Shown here piece after piece: positions 1 to 11,777 of a DNA stretch of 64,000 nt (the first letter of the stretch is position 1; each line of letters starts with the position of its first letter). Location of the stretch: NCBI GenBank assembly GCA_037953745.1, contig JBAKBP010003071.1:97029-161028 (forward strand). Direction: 5' to 3'. Made by a program: the position numbers and the translations under genes. The stretch is from Lithodes maja. Taxonomy: Eukaryota; Arthropoda; Malacostraca; Decapoda; Lithodidae. The notes below the pieces were generated by a model. That model made no database searches. It saw only the letters and a program-made list of their open reading frames with translations, and was not told where the DNA came from.

Positions 1-745
1 ACTAGCCTAGTTTTTAGGGGGATTTTAGCTCCAGTATATGTCTACATCTCGTGTAGATAGGCTAGCTATAGGGGCTGTAAATCCTGTTTTATGTCTCCAC
101 TATACAAGACCAATTCACTTTAGTGTACAATCTCAGAAAAAAAAATTGAGAATATATTTTGTTGTCAATTCAATCTTAACTAGCCTAGTTTTAGTTTTTT
201 TTAGCTCTATTATATGTCTACGACTCCTGTAGATAGCCTAGTTATAGAGGCTCTAAATCCTGTTTCGTGTCTCCACTATACAAGACCAATTCACTTTAGT
301 GTACAATCTCAGAAAATATGTTTTGAGAAAATATTATTTTGTCAATTCAATCTTAACTAGCCTAGTTTTTAGGGTGATTTTAGCTCTATTATATGTCTAC
401 GTCTCGTGTAGATAGCCTAGTTATAGGGGCTCTAAATCCCGTTTTATGTCTCCACTATTCAAGACCAATTCACGTTAGTGTACAATCTCAGAAAATATTT
501 TTTGAGAATATATTATTTTGTCAATTCAATCTTAACTAGCCTAGTTTTTAGGGGGATTTTAGCTCCATTATATGTCTACATGTCGGGTAGATAGCCTAGT
601 TATAGAGGCTCTAAATCCCGTTTCGTGTCTCCACTATACAAGACCAATTCACTTTAGTGTACAATCTCAGAAAATATTTTTTGAGAAAATATTATTTTGT
701 CAATTCAATCTTAACTAGCCTAGTTTTTAGGGTGATTTTAGCTCC
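1..745 (+). repeat. Satellite array, left edge (about 4 monomers)
   Basis: Four head-to-tail monomers of the 178-179 bp satellite; the monomer ATGTCTAC landmark falls at 38, 214, 393 and 572. The first is the distinctive variant with CCAGTATATG, GCTAGCTATAGGGGCTG and a poly-A stretch near 138-147, which marks higher-order units elsewhere. The array continues off the left end of the window and is interrupted at 745 by the LTR element. The same monomer series recurs at 22427-23172. Confidence 0.97.
742..745. repeat. Target-site duplication CTCC, left, LTR element copy 1
   Basis: CTCC directly before the LTR, matched by CTCC at 8901-8904 after the 3' LTR. Uninterrupted monomers carry a single CTCC here. 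A 4-bp duplication is within the 4-6 bp range of Ty3/Gypsy integrases. The copy 2 equivalents are 23169-23172 and 31327-31330. Confidence 0.9.
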
Positions 746-2587
746 TGTGACGCATGTCGAGTATGAGCATGCTGTACAGAACGCCCAGTCAGGCCCCACT
801 CTCGCTAGGATCGTCAGGGCAGGAACTTTGGCTGTAGTCTGTGTAGAGTTTCCTAACTTAGTTTATGTGAACCGTTGTACTATAAGTATTATAAATATGT
901 ATTTTGTTTTCATCTGAGTCAACGAGTTCTATTTTATATCATTAGTTATAAGTATTGTGTGTGGGACTTATATGTAATGATGAGGAGAAGAGAGAGAGTT
1001 ACGTAACGACGGCCCGTGAGCGCGCCACGAGGTAGGTAGGCCTCCCTCCTTCCTCCCTCCTCCCTCTCAGCGCGTGGGAAATCCTTTGTCGATCCCAGAT
1101 TGAGAGAGAATATTACGTAACGATTGCTAGTGGGCGGTCCTTAGTAGTTGGCGATATGCTCACTAGAGGGCCGAGTATAAAAAGGAGAGGTCCTCGCCAC
1201 AATTCTTTAGAACTCATCAGGCAGAGCGACTTCTCATATCCCTTGCAACTATCCATATTCTTCCGACTGATGTGAACTTTCTCTACTCTCTGAACAGCCT
1301 ATCTTCTTCTCTTCTCGTCCCTTTTTAACCAATGACCCCTTTGGTGCAGATTTAGTCAGCCAAAGTATTATCGCTTGAGTTCTCACGAGATAAGTGCCTG
1401 TTAGATAGCCTATTTTTGGAAGGGTTAACTAGAATAGGATTGATTGATGTTTGTTGCACTCGTATATGCATTTCCCTGTGTGCGATTATTCATGTTCCTG
1501 TTTTCTGCTGGTTTAGGCAATGCTAGACTGGGATAGGGTTTCTGAGTTGTGATTTCCTATGAGTACTAGGTTGCGGTTGAACCAGTACAATTGCAACGGA
1601 GACGTGGAACGCCTAGGTGGTCTTTCTGACTGTGTACCGTGGGAGTTTAGCACTGTGTTGCGAGTGAGGGCTTTTGCCTATGCCACCCAACACTGTGCTA
1701 TCTCATTTGCTTGACTTTGAGAGGATCGCCAGGAGAGAACCAGATACTAGTGATCTGGATCTCTCAAGAGAGCATCCCGTCAATTAACGTAATTTGGCCG
1801 CACAGTCTTAAGGACCTCGCTAGGCTACGAGCCGCTTGCTCAGCCATTGTCTCTTAACCTTATGTATCCCAGCTAGACTTTGCTCGACCAGCAGATACAG
1901 CATAGTATTGAAGCTTCTCCTTATGTATATTATTGTTTATGCACTATTGATTTCATGTGTGGCACGCTTAGCTACTTCAGAGATTAGTGGCCCACGAGCA
2001 CAATCTTAGTAGGCTATTGCCAGTGCATTGTCGGAGTACTTCTTCTTAATGTTTGCCATATCCTATTGCTTATTCTTATAATTCTTCTTATGTCAATTTA
2101 AAGCCTTTAATTACCAGTGAGTTATTCATTAAATTGCTGTTCAAAATCCGATACTTACTTCTTATGAGTATTCGAGAAGCATCTAACTTATCAGAAGATT
2201 CCTTGCTTGATGCTCGAGGACTATTGTTTAACGTAACGTAATAGTGCCGATCCGAAGTAGAGGGTGGAGGACTTCTTAAGTTCTTAGTTCAAGGGTGGAT
2301 TACTTCGGCTTCGGCCAACACTATTCTTTAGTGTTGTAGTACTTTCTTCTTTGTTTGATTGTTGACCAGACTAGATAACTCCCGTCTTGTTATTAGTCTG
2401 TTGTGTGAAACGCTAGTACCGAGTTCTTGTATACCCCGTTATAGCAGATAGAACTCTGGAGGGTAGTGGCGTTTTTTGTTCGGCTGGCAGTACTCTGGGG
2501 TTGGGATCGTGTGTTTCCGTTGTGGCAGCGAGCCATACTCGAGTCCTGTGTAAGAGCCCTAGTGTACCCGAGTGCCCGATCGTAACA
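746..2587 (+). repeat. 5' LTR, element copy 1
   Basis: An 1842-bp LTR starting TGTGACGCATG and ending CGTAACA, matched by 7059-8900. A TATA box lies at 1176-1184, so U3 is about 450 bp. R plus U5 is then unusually long, about 1.38 kb, if transcription starts near 1205. A pyrimidine tract of CCTCC units occupies 1041-1068. Short open frames inside (for example 2053-2241) have no recognisable product. An ATTAAA at 2128-2133 is a possible poly(A) signal, but nothing independent supports it. Confidence 0.95.
998..1215 (+). promoter_or_regulatory. U3 promoter of 5' LTR copy 1: paired TTACGTAA sites, TATA box
   Basis: The palindrome GTTACGTAAC (998-1007) and ATTACGTAAC (1112-1121) both fit the known D-box consensus RTKAYGTAAY, bound by PAR-bZIP/NFIL3 factors. 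They are 114 bp apart, each just after a GAGAGA stretch. CGTGGGAA (1073-1080) fits the Su(H)/CSL consensus YGTGRGAA; it is short enough to occur by chance. TATAAAAAG (1176-1184) sets a likely start about 25-35 bp downstream, near 1205-1215. All are also present in the 3' LTR at 7311, 7425 and 7489. Confidence 0.7.
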
Positions 2588-2589
2588 AA

Positions 2590-2607
2590 TGGCGACCTTG
2601 CTTAGGA
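2590..2607 (+). other. Primer-binding site, copy 1
   Basis: Two bases after the LTR end comes TGGCGACCTTGC. TGG is the expected complement of a tRNA CCA end, and the position is canonical for LTR elements. I have not assigned the tRNA; TGGCGACC resembles sites reported for tRNA-Arg-primed elements, from memory and unverified. Confidence 0.75.
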
Positions 2608-2801
2608 TTTTGTGAACAGTATAATTTTTTGAAGAGTTGTACAACATTTGTTTGTTCGTACTTTAGCGTACATATTGAAGAATATTTTTTTTTTGTAAGG
2701 CAATTAGGAGAGCATTTAAGAGACTCCAGTTAATTTAGTAATTAGTGCTTACATAAGGGAGTTTAACACTTTTGTCTCGAGAATTTTTTGTGAACTTCAG
2801 T

Positions 2802-5800
2802 ATGTCGTGCCCTAGTATTGACGAGGAGCGAGAGATGCCATTTGAGGAGGTGCCGTTAGTAACTAGTGAGGAGGATGCTAGACTTTTTGTGAGTAAGCAG
2901 TACCATGTGACGGAGGGGAGGCTGACGGGGGTGGATATTTATGGCTTGCACCTGATAGCCAAGGTTTTGGGCAGATCCAATGTAGGAGGGATGTCCAAGG
3001 GGGAGCTGATTTCCTGGGTGTTGCGTGGGCGACATGGGGTTTCGGAGGAGAGGGCGTTTGGGGGGGTTCCTCCCCAGATCCCCTCTCACTCGACTCCCAC
3101 AGTGCCGTCCACTCAGTTGCCGGAGGTTAGCACTCTCCCACAGAGGGATGAGAATTGGAAGATTGAAGTGCCCTCGGGCGGTGCGTATGGTGGTTCCCCA
3201 GTTCTTGCCCCCCCTCCTTCAGTAGTGGCAGCTCCCTCTTCCTGCCTGTCTCCAGATATGATATTTAGACTTGAGCTTGCTAAAATTGAGGCTGAGTCTA
3301 GGAAGCAGGAGAAGGAGATTGAGGCTGAGTCTAGGAGGCAGGAGAATGAGACTAGGAGGCACGAGGCTGAGCTTAGGTACGACTCAGAGAAATATTGTGC
3401 TCAAATAGATTTAGATAAGACTCGTGCAGAGTCGACAGGGATTCGGATGGGCCGTGAGGGCCAAGTAAGAGAACAGTCCTTGTCCCACTTAGTCAAGTTG
3501 GTGCCGGCATTTAGTGAAACTGAAGTCACAGAATTTTTTAATCGTTTTGAGAAGAAGTGTAGGGAGCATAATTGGCCTGAAGAGAAGTGGGCAGCTCTGG
3601 TCTCCTCAAGACTTACGGGTAAGGGTCTGAAGGCTTATGATGCACTGCCTTTAGAGTCTTGCATTGACTACCCAGAATTGAAGAGAGCTGTCCTACGGGC
3701 ATACGAGTTGCAACCAGAAACATATCGATTGAAGTTTCGGGGTGTTACAAAGACTAGGGAGGCGACCTTTCTTGAACATGCCCGGGACTTAAAAGATGCA
3801 CTTACAAACTGGACACGTTCTGAGAAAGCTGAGACGGCCGAACAGTTGACTGAGCTGGTTCTGCTCGAGCAGTTTTATAAGTGTACTGGTGCAGATATGA
3901 CTTTAACTATTAAAGAAAAGAACCCTAAAACTCTACAGGAGGCAGCTGAGATGGCTGACCTCCGGCTATCACTAATTCGTGGGTGCGGGTCTGCCCAGCG
4001 TAGTGAGGCAGGTAACAAGGGGCGTGACGCCCCACCCCCCCGAGTTAGTGATATACATTATGCAAACAAGTACAAGAGCTATGATACCAAGACTGACCAC
4101 AAGACTAGCACCGTCCCATTTAAGAAGGGGCCGGGCCCTTCCCAGTACCAAGGGAAGCCCAGAGGGGAGTTGGAGTGTTATCATTGTCATGAAAAGGGGC
4201 ACTTTGCAAGAGTCTGTCCTAGCAAACCACCTACAGCAGCTGTGTCTTTGGCCTGCAACATTGGTGTGTCTCCGAAGTTTTCTGAGTTTGCCCGGGGCAG
4301 TTCGTCAGAGGCTGAGGCACAGCCAATGCAGAAGCACCTGGGAGGCTCGAACCCTGCTCAGGATGTTTTTTGCGACCATAGAGGACGGGGTTGCGTGATG
4401 TGGGCGGGGCGCAAGCATGGAGTAGAGGTCTTGCGTGATACAGGTGCTTCCCAGACTCTGATGAATAACTTGACTGGCTACCCTATAAATGCGGCTCGGG
4501 TGGTAGTGGTGCAGGGTATTAATGCAACTCGGTCATACCCGCTGGTGCGGTTGGAGTTGGAGGTGGATGGTGTGGCACGTGAATTGGATGTCGGGATTGT
4601 GGAGAAACTGCCAGTGGAGGGCGTCGATCTTCTTCTCGGCAATGACTTTGCAATGCCCGCTTCTGAGGTTCTACCCTTAGTCGTTGCCGGGAGGCCGGCC
4701 GACGTGAGTGGGGAAGAGCAAGAGTGGGTCGAGCGGTGCCAGACACAACCCATGGCGTGTGTTGTCACCCGAGCTCGGGCAGCTAAAGTGTCACAGCCTA
4801 GTCCTCCGTCTTCAGACCAGCAGAGGAACGATCAACAGGAGGAGGCTAAAGCTGGAGTTGGTTTTAAGAGTTTTGACTCGGCGGCTCTCCTGGGTGATTC
4901 AGTATTGGCACCTATGTTAGAGTCTGGAGAGGCCCCAGGACCTGTCACAGCTAGTGAGGAGGTAGGGCTGGAAGAGACTCCGAGGCAGCAACGTTGCACA
5001 CGGAGAGAAGAAAGGGTTGCTCAGTTTGATATTGGGGAAGGACTTGGGTTGCTTCAGAAGCATCTAGACAAGTTGGTTCCCTCAGATATTTGTAAACTGC
5101 AGTTGGAGGATCCGGAAGTTCAGAAGTGTTGTAATGGTGCTGTCGAGATTAAACACGAGGACGGGGAAGCATGTCATGTGAACCTGTTGGAGGAGTTTGT
5201 GAGGCAACCACCTGAGCAGCCTACTGTCCCTGCGTTGGTCTGCCGCGGCCAAGGTGGAGAAGGAGAGGGGGGCAGTAGGGCACAGGTGGAGGAGAGTAGG
5301 GATTGTTATGTCTCGGCGGAGCCGTGGGCGGGGGGACACGAGTCTGGTGGCTGTGGAAGCGCTAGAGCACCTGCCTGAGCAGCAGTGTGCAGCACTCCAG
5401 CACCAGCTCGGTTCATACCCCACTGGTCGTGCCGAGCCCCTGAGTCTCACAACTCGGGCGGTGCAAGATGTTCCACGGGCAGGTCACGTGAATGTTGAAA
5501 GACCGTTAGCCTCGTTGTTTCGGTGGTTCAAGGTGGGCGACGAGGCTTTGGCATGGTTGCCAGGTCAGGATCGACCCATGGCTGCCAAGGGTGGTGGTCA
5601 AAAGGAGGACATTGAGCAGATTGGTAAGGTCGGCTGTGGTATCGCAGTGCCCGGTCGTCGCATAGCCTCCCAATGCTGCTCTAGTCTAATGCAACAGCCC
5701 TACCATAGACCGACTGTATCTGGCCATGTCGCTGAAAGCGGTGATGCTGCACAGGCAGATGTCGTCACAAGGAATGCGGGGGTGCGCATGTACGGTATCG

Positions 5801-6576
5801 GCGGGGAAGCCTTAGCAATAATGAACTGTGGGAGTGACTGCACAGGTGGTACTGATTGTCCCTCTCAGGTCTCTGACCTGGCTGTTCTAGGGACGAAGGT
5901 GGAGAAGGAGGGAGACTACAGGTTAGAAGCTGCGGTCTCGGCTGGGTTGTGGGAGGGCACTAGGCATGTTGTTCGTGGAGACAGTGCAAGGCAGTTATTT
6001 ACTAGGCTATGGCAGTACTTTCGCATGTTTGTTGCTTCTCCAGGCCTGATGTACGGGGTAGAATCCGACATGCAGGCTGGAGATAGTGCAAGGCTCAGTT
6101 TAATTCCCTACCGTATAAATCCTGCTCGACAGCCTGTGGTGCAAGCAGAGCTGGATTACGTGTGGACGAAGGGTCTGAGGGATAAGGAATGTCGTGAGTG
6201 GTCGTTGCTTGTAACTTTGTCCGAGCGTGCTAAAGAGGTATGTGGTTTTGTTGTGGACGGGAGTACCTACCAGTGCAATGTTATGCCTGACGGACTTAAG
6301 AATGCACTAGCAACGTTTCAGAACCTGATGAATGAAAGTGAAAAGGACGATGATGCGCTGGGGCATTTCGAGGTCTATGTTCCAGCCTATGGTCCGGTCG
6401 TTGTAGTTTACCCAGATCATCACCCTCTCAAGATCTTGGACCAGTTTCACAATCGGAGTATGAGGCTGACCAGGTGGTCACTAAGGTTATTGGTATATAA
6501 CCTGGACATACGCCATATTGCCGGTTGTGACAACGTGGTTGCAGATGGTCGTTCAAGGGTATATGATCCTGGGTAG
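2802..6576 (+). pseudogene. gag-pol polyprotein, copy 1, broken by a +1 G frameshift
   Basis: Same polyprotein as copy 2 (25229-29002). The frame opens without ATG from 2772; the first ATG is 2802. Gag, zinc knuckle (around 4176-4217) and protease (DTGAS near 4437) read through. At 5330-5335 there are six Gs where copy 2 has five (27757-27761). The first frame then stops at 5376-5378 after 858 codons from the ATG, and the rest continues in another frame to 6576. The break lies after protease, before the second integrase-like and the RT-like segments, so Gag and protease could still be made. The usual gag-pol frameshift position is between Gag and protease, so a programmed shift here is unlikely. 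A mutation or a homopolymer sequencing error are the main options. Three other differences from copy 2 that I saw (4628, 4643, 5541) are transitions and synonymous. Confidence 0.85.
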
Positions 6577-7050
6577 ATTGACACACGGGTAGCCTCCTGC
6601 TTTAGTTTGAGTAGTATTTTGCGCTTGGTGCTTGTTGGCTCGCGGTTGTAGCCCAGCGTATTGGGTCGTAAAGCAGGATTGTTGAGCGTTTGGTATAGAA
6701 GAAAATAGGCTGCCCTTATAGTGCAGCCGGAAAAACATATTAAAATATAAAAATCATATAAAAACTCTTTCTTTTAATATAGATAATTGTATAAGTTTGT
6801 CATAGCCTATAGAGTTTGAGTAGTCCACGAACTATCAAACGGCTGAGCTGCTGTAAGCTCGCTCTGGGAGCATGATATTATGTCTTTTACTATTGTTGGG
6901 AGGAGTTATGAAATGTGAATTTTTTTTTTATAAGATGTGTTTTAGTGATAAACTCAGCGTTGTTTTAGTGCCATGCGGTCGCTGGGTGTGAGGGGTTTGA
7001 TGGGGTTCTGTATATCAGATTTTAGCTCAGGGTTGAGCAAGTAAAATCTT
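6577..7050 (+). other. 3' untranslated region of LTR element copy 1
   Basis: 474 bp between the gag-pol stop and the polypurine tract. It contains an AT-rich run (about 6733-6790) and no open frame of note. There is no envelope-like or second gene. The same stretch is 29003-29476 in copy 2. Confidence 0.8.
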
Positions 7051-7058
7051 GGGGGAAG
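7051..7058 (+). other. Polypurine tract, copy 1
   Basis: GGGGGAAG lies immediately upstream of the 3' LTR, the position from which plus-strand DNA synthesis is primed in LTR elements. It is identical in copy 2 at 29477-29484. Confidence 0.8.
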
Positions 7059-8900
7059 TGTGACGCATGTCGAGTATGAGCATGCTGTACAGAACGCCCA
7101 GTCAGGCCCCACTCTCGCTAGGATCGTCAGGGCAGGAACTTTGGCTGTAGTCTGTGTAGAGTTTCCTAACTTAGTTTATGTGAGCCGTTGTACTATAAGT
7201 ATTATAAATATGTATTTTGTTTTCATCTGAGTCAACGAGTTCTATTTTATATCATTAGTTATAAGTATTGTGTGTGGGACTTATATGTAATGATGAGGAG
7301 AAGAGAGAGAGTTACGTAACGACGGCCCGTGAGCGCGCCACGAGGTAGGTAGGCCTCCCTCCCTCCTCCCTCCTCCCTCTCAGCGCGTGGGAAATCCTTT
7401 GTCGATCCCAGATTGAGAGAGAATATTACGTAACGATTGCTAGTGGGCGGTCCTTAGTAGTTGGCGATATGCTCACTAGAGGGCCGAGTATAAAAAGGAG
7501 AGGTCCTCGCCACAATTCTTTAGAACTCATCAGGCAGAGCGACTTCTCATATCCCTTGCAACTATCCATATTCTTCCGACTGATGTGAACTTTCTCTACT
7601 CTCTGAACAGCCTATCTTCTTCTCTTCTCGTCCCTTTTTAACCAATGACCCCTTTGGTGCAGATTTAGTCAGCCAAAGTATTATCGCTTGAGTTCTCACG
7701 AGATAAGTGCCTGTTAGATAGCCTATTTTTGGAAGGGTTAACTAGAATAGGATTGATTGATGTTTGTTGCACTCGTATATGCATTTCCCTGTGTGCGATT
7801 ATTCATGTTCCTGTTTTCTGCTGGTTTAGGCAATGCTAGACTGGGATAGGGTTTCTGAGTTGTGATTTCCTATGAGTACTAGGTTGCGGTTGAACCAGTA
7901 CAATTGCAACGGAGACGTGGAACGCCTAGGTGGTCTTTCTGACTGTGTACCGTGGGAGTTTAGCACTGTGTTGCGAGTGAGGGCTTTTGCCTATGCCACC
8001 CAACACTGTGCTATCTCATTTGCTTGACTTTGAGAGGATCGCCAGGAGAGAACCAGATACTAGTGATCTGGATCTCTCAAGAGAGCATCCCGTCAATTAA
8101 CGTAATTTGGCCGCACAGTCTTAAGGACCTCGCTAGGCTACGAGCCGCTTGCTCAGCCATTGTCTCTTAACCTTATGTATCCCAGCTAGACTTTGCTCGA
8201 CCAGCAGATACAGCATAGTATTGAAGCTTCTCCTTATGTATATTATTGTTTATGCACTATTGATTTCATGTGTGGCACGCTTAGCTACTTCAGAGATTAG
8301 TGGCCCACGAGCACAATCTTAGTAGGCTATTGCCAGTGCATTGTCGGAGTACTTCTTCTTAATGTTTGCCATATCCTATTGCTTATTCTTATAATTCTTC
8401 TTATGTCAATTTAAAGCCTTTAATTACCAGTGAGTTATTCATTAAATTGCTGTTCAAAATCCGATACTTACTTCTTATGAGTATTCGAGAAGCATCTAAC
8501 TTATCAGAAGATTCCTTGCTTGATGCTCGAGGACTATTGTTTAACGTAACGTAATAGTGCCGATCCGAAGTAGAGGGTGGAGGACTTCTTAAGTTCTTAG
8601 TTCAAGGGTGGATTACTTCGGCTTCGGCCAACACTATTCTTTAGTGTTGTAGTACTTTCTTCTTTGTTTGATTGTTGACCAGACTAGATAACTCCCGTCT
8701 TGTTATTAGTCTGTTGTGTGAAACGCTAGTACCGAGTTCTTGTATACCCCGTTATAGCAGATAGAACTCTGGAGGGTAGTGGCGTTTTTTGTTCGGCTGG
8801 CAGTACTCTGGGGTTGGGATCGTGTGTTTCCGTTGTGGCAGCGAGCCATACTCGAGTCCTGTGTAAGAGCCCTAGTGTACCCGAGTGCCCGGTCGTAACA
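7059..8900 (+). repeat. 3' LTR, element copy 1
   Basis: 1842 bp, the same length as the 5' LTR, with three substitutions seen (G instead of A in the GTGAGCCG stretch near 7184, C at 7363, G at 8892). The TATA box is at 7489-7497 and the paired TTACGTAA sites at 7311-7320 and 7425-7434. Transcripts from this LTR that were not terminated would run into the downstream satellite in its + orientation. Confidence 0.95.
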
Positions 8901-11777
8901 CTCCGTTATATGTCTGCGTCTCGTGTAGATAGCCTAGGTATAGGGGCTCTAAATCCCGTTTCGTGTCTCCACTATACAAGACCAATTCACTTTAGTGGGC
9001 AATCTCAGAATTTTGTTTTTTGAGAAAATATTATTTTGTCAATTCAATCTTAACTAGCCTAGTTTTTAGGGTGATTTTAGCTCCGTTATATGTCTACGTC
9101 TCGTGTAGATAGCCTAGTTATAGGGGCTCTAAATCCCGTTTCGTGTCTCCACTATACAAGACCAATTCACTTTAGTGTTCAATCTCTGAAAATATTTTTT
9201 TGAGAAAATATTATTTTGTCAATTCAATCTTAACTAGCCTAGTTTTTAGGGTGATTTTTGCTCCGTTATATGTCTACATCTCGTGTAGATAGCCTAGTTA
9301 TAGGGGCTCTAAATCCCGTTTTATGTCTCCACTATTCAAGACCAATTCACTTTAGTGTACAATCTCAGAAAATATTTTTTTGAGAAAATATTATTTTGTC
9401 AATTCAATCTTAACTAGCCTAGTTTTTAGGGTGATTTTTGCTCCGTTATATGTTTACATCTCGTGTAGATAGCCTAGTTATAGGGGCTCTAAATCCCGTT
9501 TTATGTCTCCACTATACAAGACCAATTCACTTTTGTGTACAATCTCAGAAAATATTTTTTGAGAAAATATTATTTTGTCAATTCAATCTTAACTAGCCTA
9601 GTTTTTAGGGTGATTTTAGCTCCGTTATTTGTCTACGTATCATGTAGATAGCCTAGTTATAGAGGCTCTAAATCCCGTTTTGTGTCTCCACTATACAAGA
9701 CCAATTCACTTTAATGTACAATCTCAGAAAATATTTTTTGAGAAAATATTATTTTGTCAATTCAATCTTAACTAGCCTAGTTTTTAGGGTGATTTTAGCT
9801 CTATTATATGTCTACGTCTCGTGTAGATAGCCTAGTTATAAGGGCTCTAAATCCTGATTTATGTCTCCACTATACAAGACCAATTCGCTTTAGTGTACAA
9901 TCTCAGAAAATATTTTTTGAGAAAATATTATTTTGTCAATTCAATCTTAACTAGCCTAGTTTTTAGGGGGATTTTAGCTCCATTTTATGTCTACATCTCG
10001 TGTAGATAGCCTAGTTATAGAGGCTCTAAATCCCGTTTCGTGTCTCCACTATACAAAACCAATTCACTTCAGTGTACAATCTCAGAAAATATTTTTTGAG
10101 AAAATATTATTTTGTCAATTCAATCTTAACTAGCCTAGTTTTTAGGGGGATTATAGCTCTTTTGTATGTCTACATCTCGTGTAGATAGCCTAGTTATAGG
10201 GGCTCTAAATCCCGTTTCGTGTCTCCAGTATACAAGACCAATTCACTTTAGTGTACAATCTCAGAAAATATGTTTTGAGAAAATATTATTTTGTCAATTC
10301 AATCTTAACTAGCCTAGATTTTAGGGTGATTTTTAGCTCCATTATATGTCTACATCTCGTGTAGATAGCCTAGTTATAGGGGCTCTAAATCCCGTTTCGT
10401 GTCTCCAGTATACAAGACCAATTCACTTTAGTGTACAATCTCAGAAAATATTTTTTGAGAAAATATTATTTTGTCAATTCAATCTTAACTAGCCTAGTTT
10501 TTATGGTGATTTTAGCTCCGTTATATGTCTACATCTCATGTAGATAGCCTAGTTATAGGGGCTCTAAATCCCGTTTTATATCTCCACTATACAAGACCAA
10601 TTCACTTTAGTGTACAATCTCAGAAAATATTTTTTGAGAAAATATTATTTTGTCAATTCAATCTTAACTAGCCTAGTTTTAAGGGGGATTTTAGCTCCGT
10701 TTTTTGTCTACGTCTCGTGTAGATAGCCTAGTTATAGGGGCTCTAAATCCCGTTATATGTCTCCACTATACAAGACCAATTCACTTTAGTGTACAATCTC
10801 AGAAAATATGTTTTGAGAAAATATTATTTTGTCAATTCAATCTTAACTAGCCTAGTTTTTAGGGTGATTTTAGCTCCATTATATGTCTACATCTCGTGTA
10901 GATAGGCTAGTTATAGGGGCTCTAAATCCTGTTTTATGTCTCCACTATACAAGACCAATTCGCTTTAGTGTACAATCTCAGAAAATATTTTTTGAGAAAA
11001 TATTATTTTGTCAATTCAATCTTAACTAGCCTAGTTTTTAGGGTGATTTTAGCTCTATTATATGTCTACGTCTCGTGTAGATAGCCTAGTTATAGGGGCT
11101 CTAAATCCCGTTTTATGTCTGCACTATACAAGACCAATTCACTTTAGTGTACAATATCAGAAAATGTTTTTTTGAGAAAATATTATTTTGTCAATTCAAT
11201 CTTAACTAGCCTAGTTTTTAGGGTTATTTTAGCTCTATTATATGTCTACGTCTCGTGTAGATAGCCTAGTTATAGAGGCTCTAAATCCTGTTTTTGTCTC
11301 CACTATACAAGACCAATTCACTTTATTGTACAATCTCAGAAAATATTTTTTGAGAAAATATTATTTTGTCAATTCAATCTTAACTAGCCTAGTTTTTAGG
11401 GTGATTTTAGCTCCATTATATGTCTACATCTCGTGTAGATAGGCTAGTTATAGGGGCTCTAAATCCTGTTTTATGTCTCCACTATACAAGACCAATTCGC
11501 TTTAGTGTACAATCTCAGAAAATATTTTTTGAGAAAATATTATTTTGTCAATTCAATCTTAACTAAACTAGTTTTTAGGGGGATTATAGCTCCATTATAT
11601 GTCTAGATCTCGTGTAGATAGCCTAGTTATAGAGGCTCTAAATCCCGTTTCGTGTCTCCACTATACAAAACCAATTCACTTTAGTGTACAATCTCAGAAA
11701 ATATGTTTTGAGAAAATATTATTTTGTCAATTCAATCTTAACTAGCCTAGTTTTTAGGGGGATTTTAGCTCCAGTAT

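Larger units (their letters stand above)
746..8900 (+). mobile_element. LTR retrotransposon, Gmr1-like Ty3/Gypsy, copy 1 (complete by structure)
   Basis: An 8155-bp element with two 1842-bp LTRs, a primer-binding site, one gag-pol frame and a polypurine tract. It is flanked by a 4-bp target duplication CTCC (742-745 and 8901-8904) inside a satellite monomer; removing the element and one CTCC restores a normal monomer (TTTTAGCTCCGTTATATG). The LTRs differ at only three sites I could find (A/G near 871, T/C at 1050, A/G at 2579), so the insertion is young. The proteins indicate a Gmr1-like lineage: SCAN-like capsid, and integrase C-terminal segments upstream of RT. The coding frame is broken by one extra G at 5330-5335. 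Pol lacks its catalytic cores, so the element should be non-autonomous. No envelope-type frame is present. Confidence 0.93.

Noticed and set aside
657..917. 86-codon frame joining satellite and 5' LTR (also 23084-23344).
   Set aside because: Chance frame spanning the insertion boundary; duplicated only because the block was duplicated.
1406..1425. LTR sequence AGATAGCCTATTTTTGG resembling the satellite's GATAGCCTAGTTATAGG.
   Set aside because: The similarity is about a dozen AT-rich bases, too short to support a satellite origin from the LTR.
2053..2241. 62-codon frame inside the LTR, found in all four LTRs.
   Set aside because: It is present in all four only because the LTRs are near-identical. 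No recognisable domain or start context.
2393..2647. 84-codon antisense frame across the LTR/leader boundary (also 24820-25074).
   Set aside because: It overlaps the LTR end and primer-binding site on the opposite strand. No homology is recognisable.
5330..5335. Programmed ribosomal frameshift at the G run of copy 1.
   Set aside because: Copy 2 reads through in one frame with G5, and the site is downstream of protease, not at the usual Gag-Pro or Gag-Pol border.
11242..11442. Repeated small open frames of 62-98 codons across satellite monomers (also 13209, 16967, 35633, 56757 and others), starting at the monomer ATGTCTAC landmark.
   Set aside because: They follow the monomer, run past its end into the next because the period is not a multiple of three, and are broken in most monomers by run-length changes. 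There is no sign of coding constraint.
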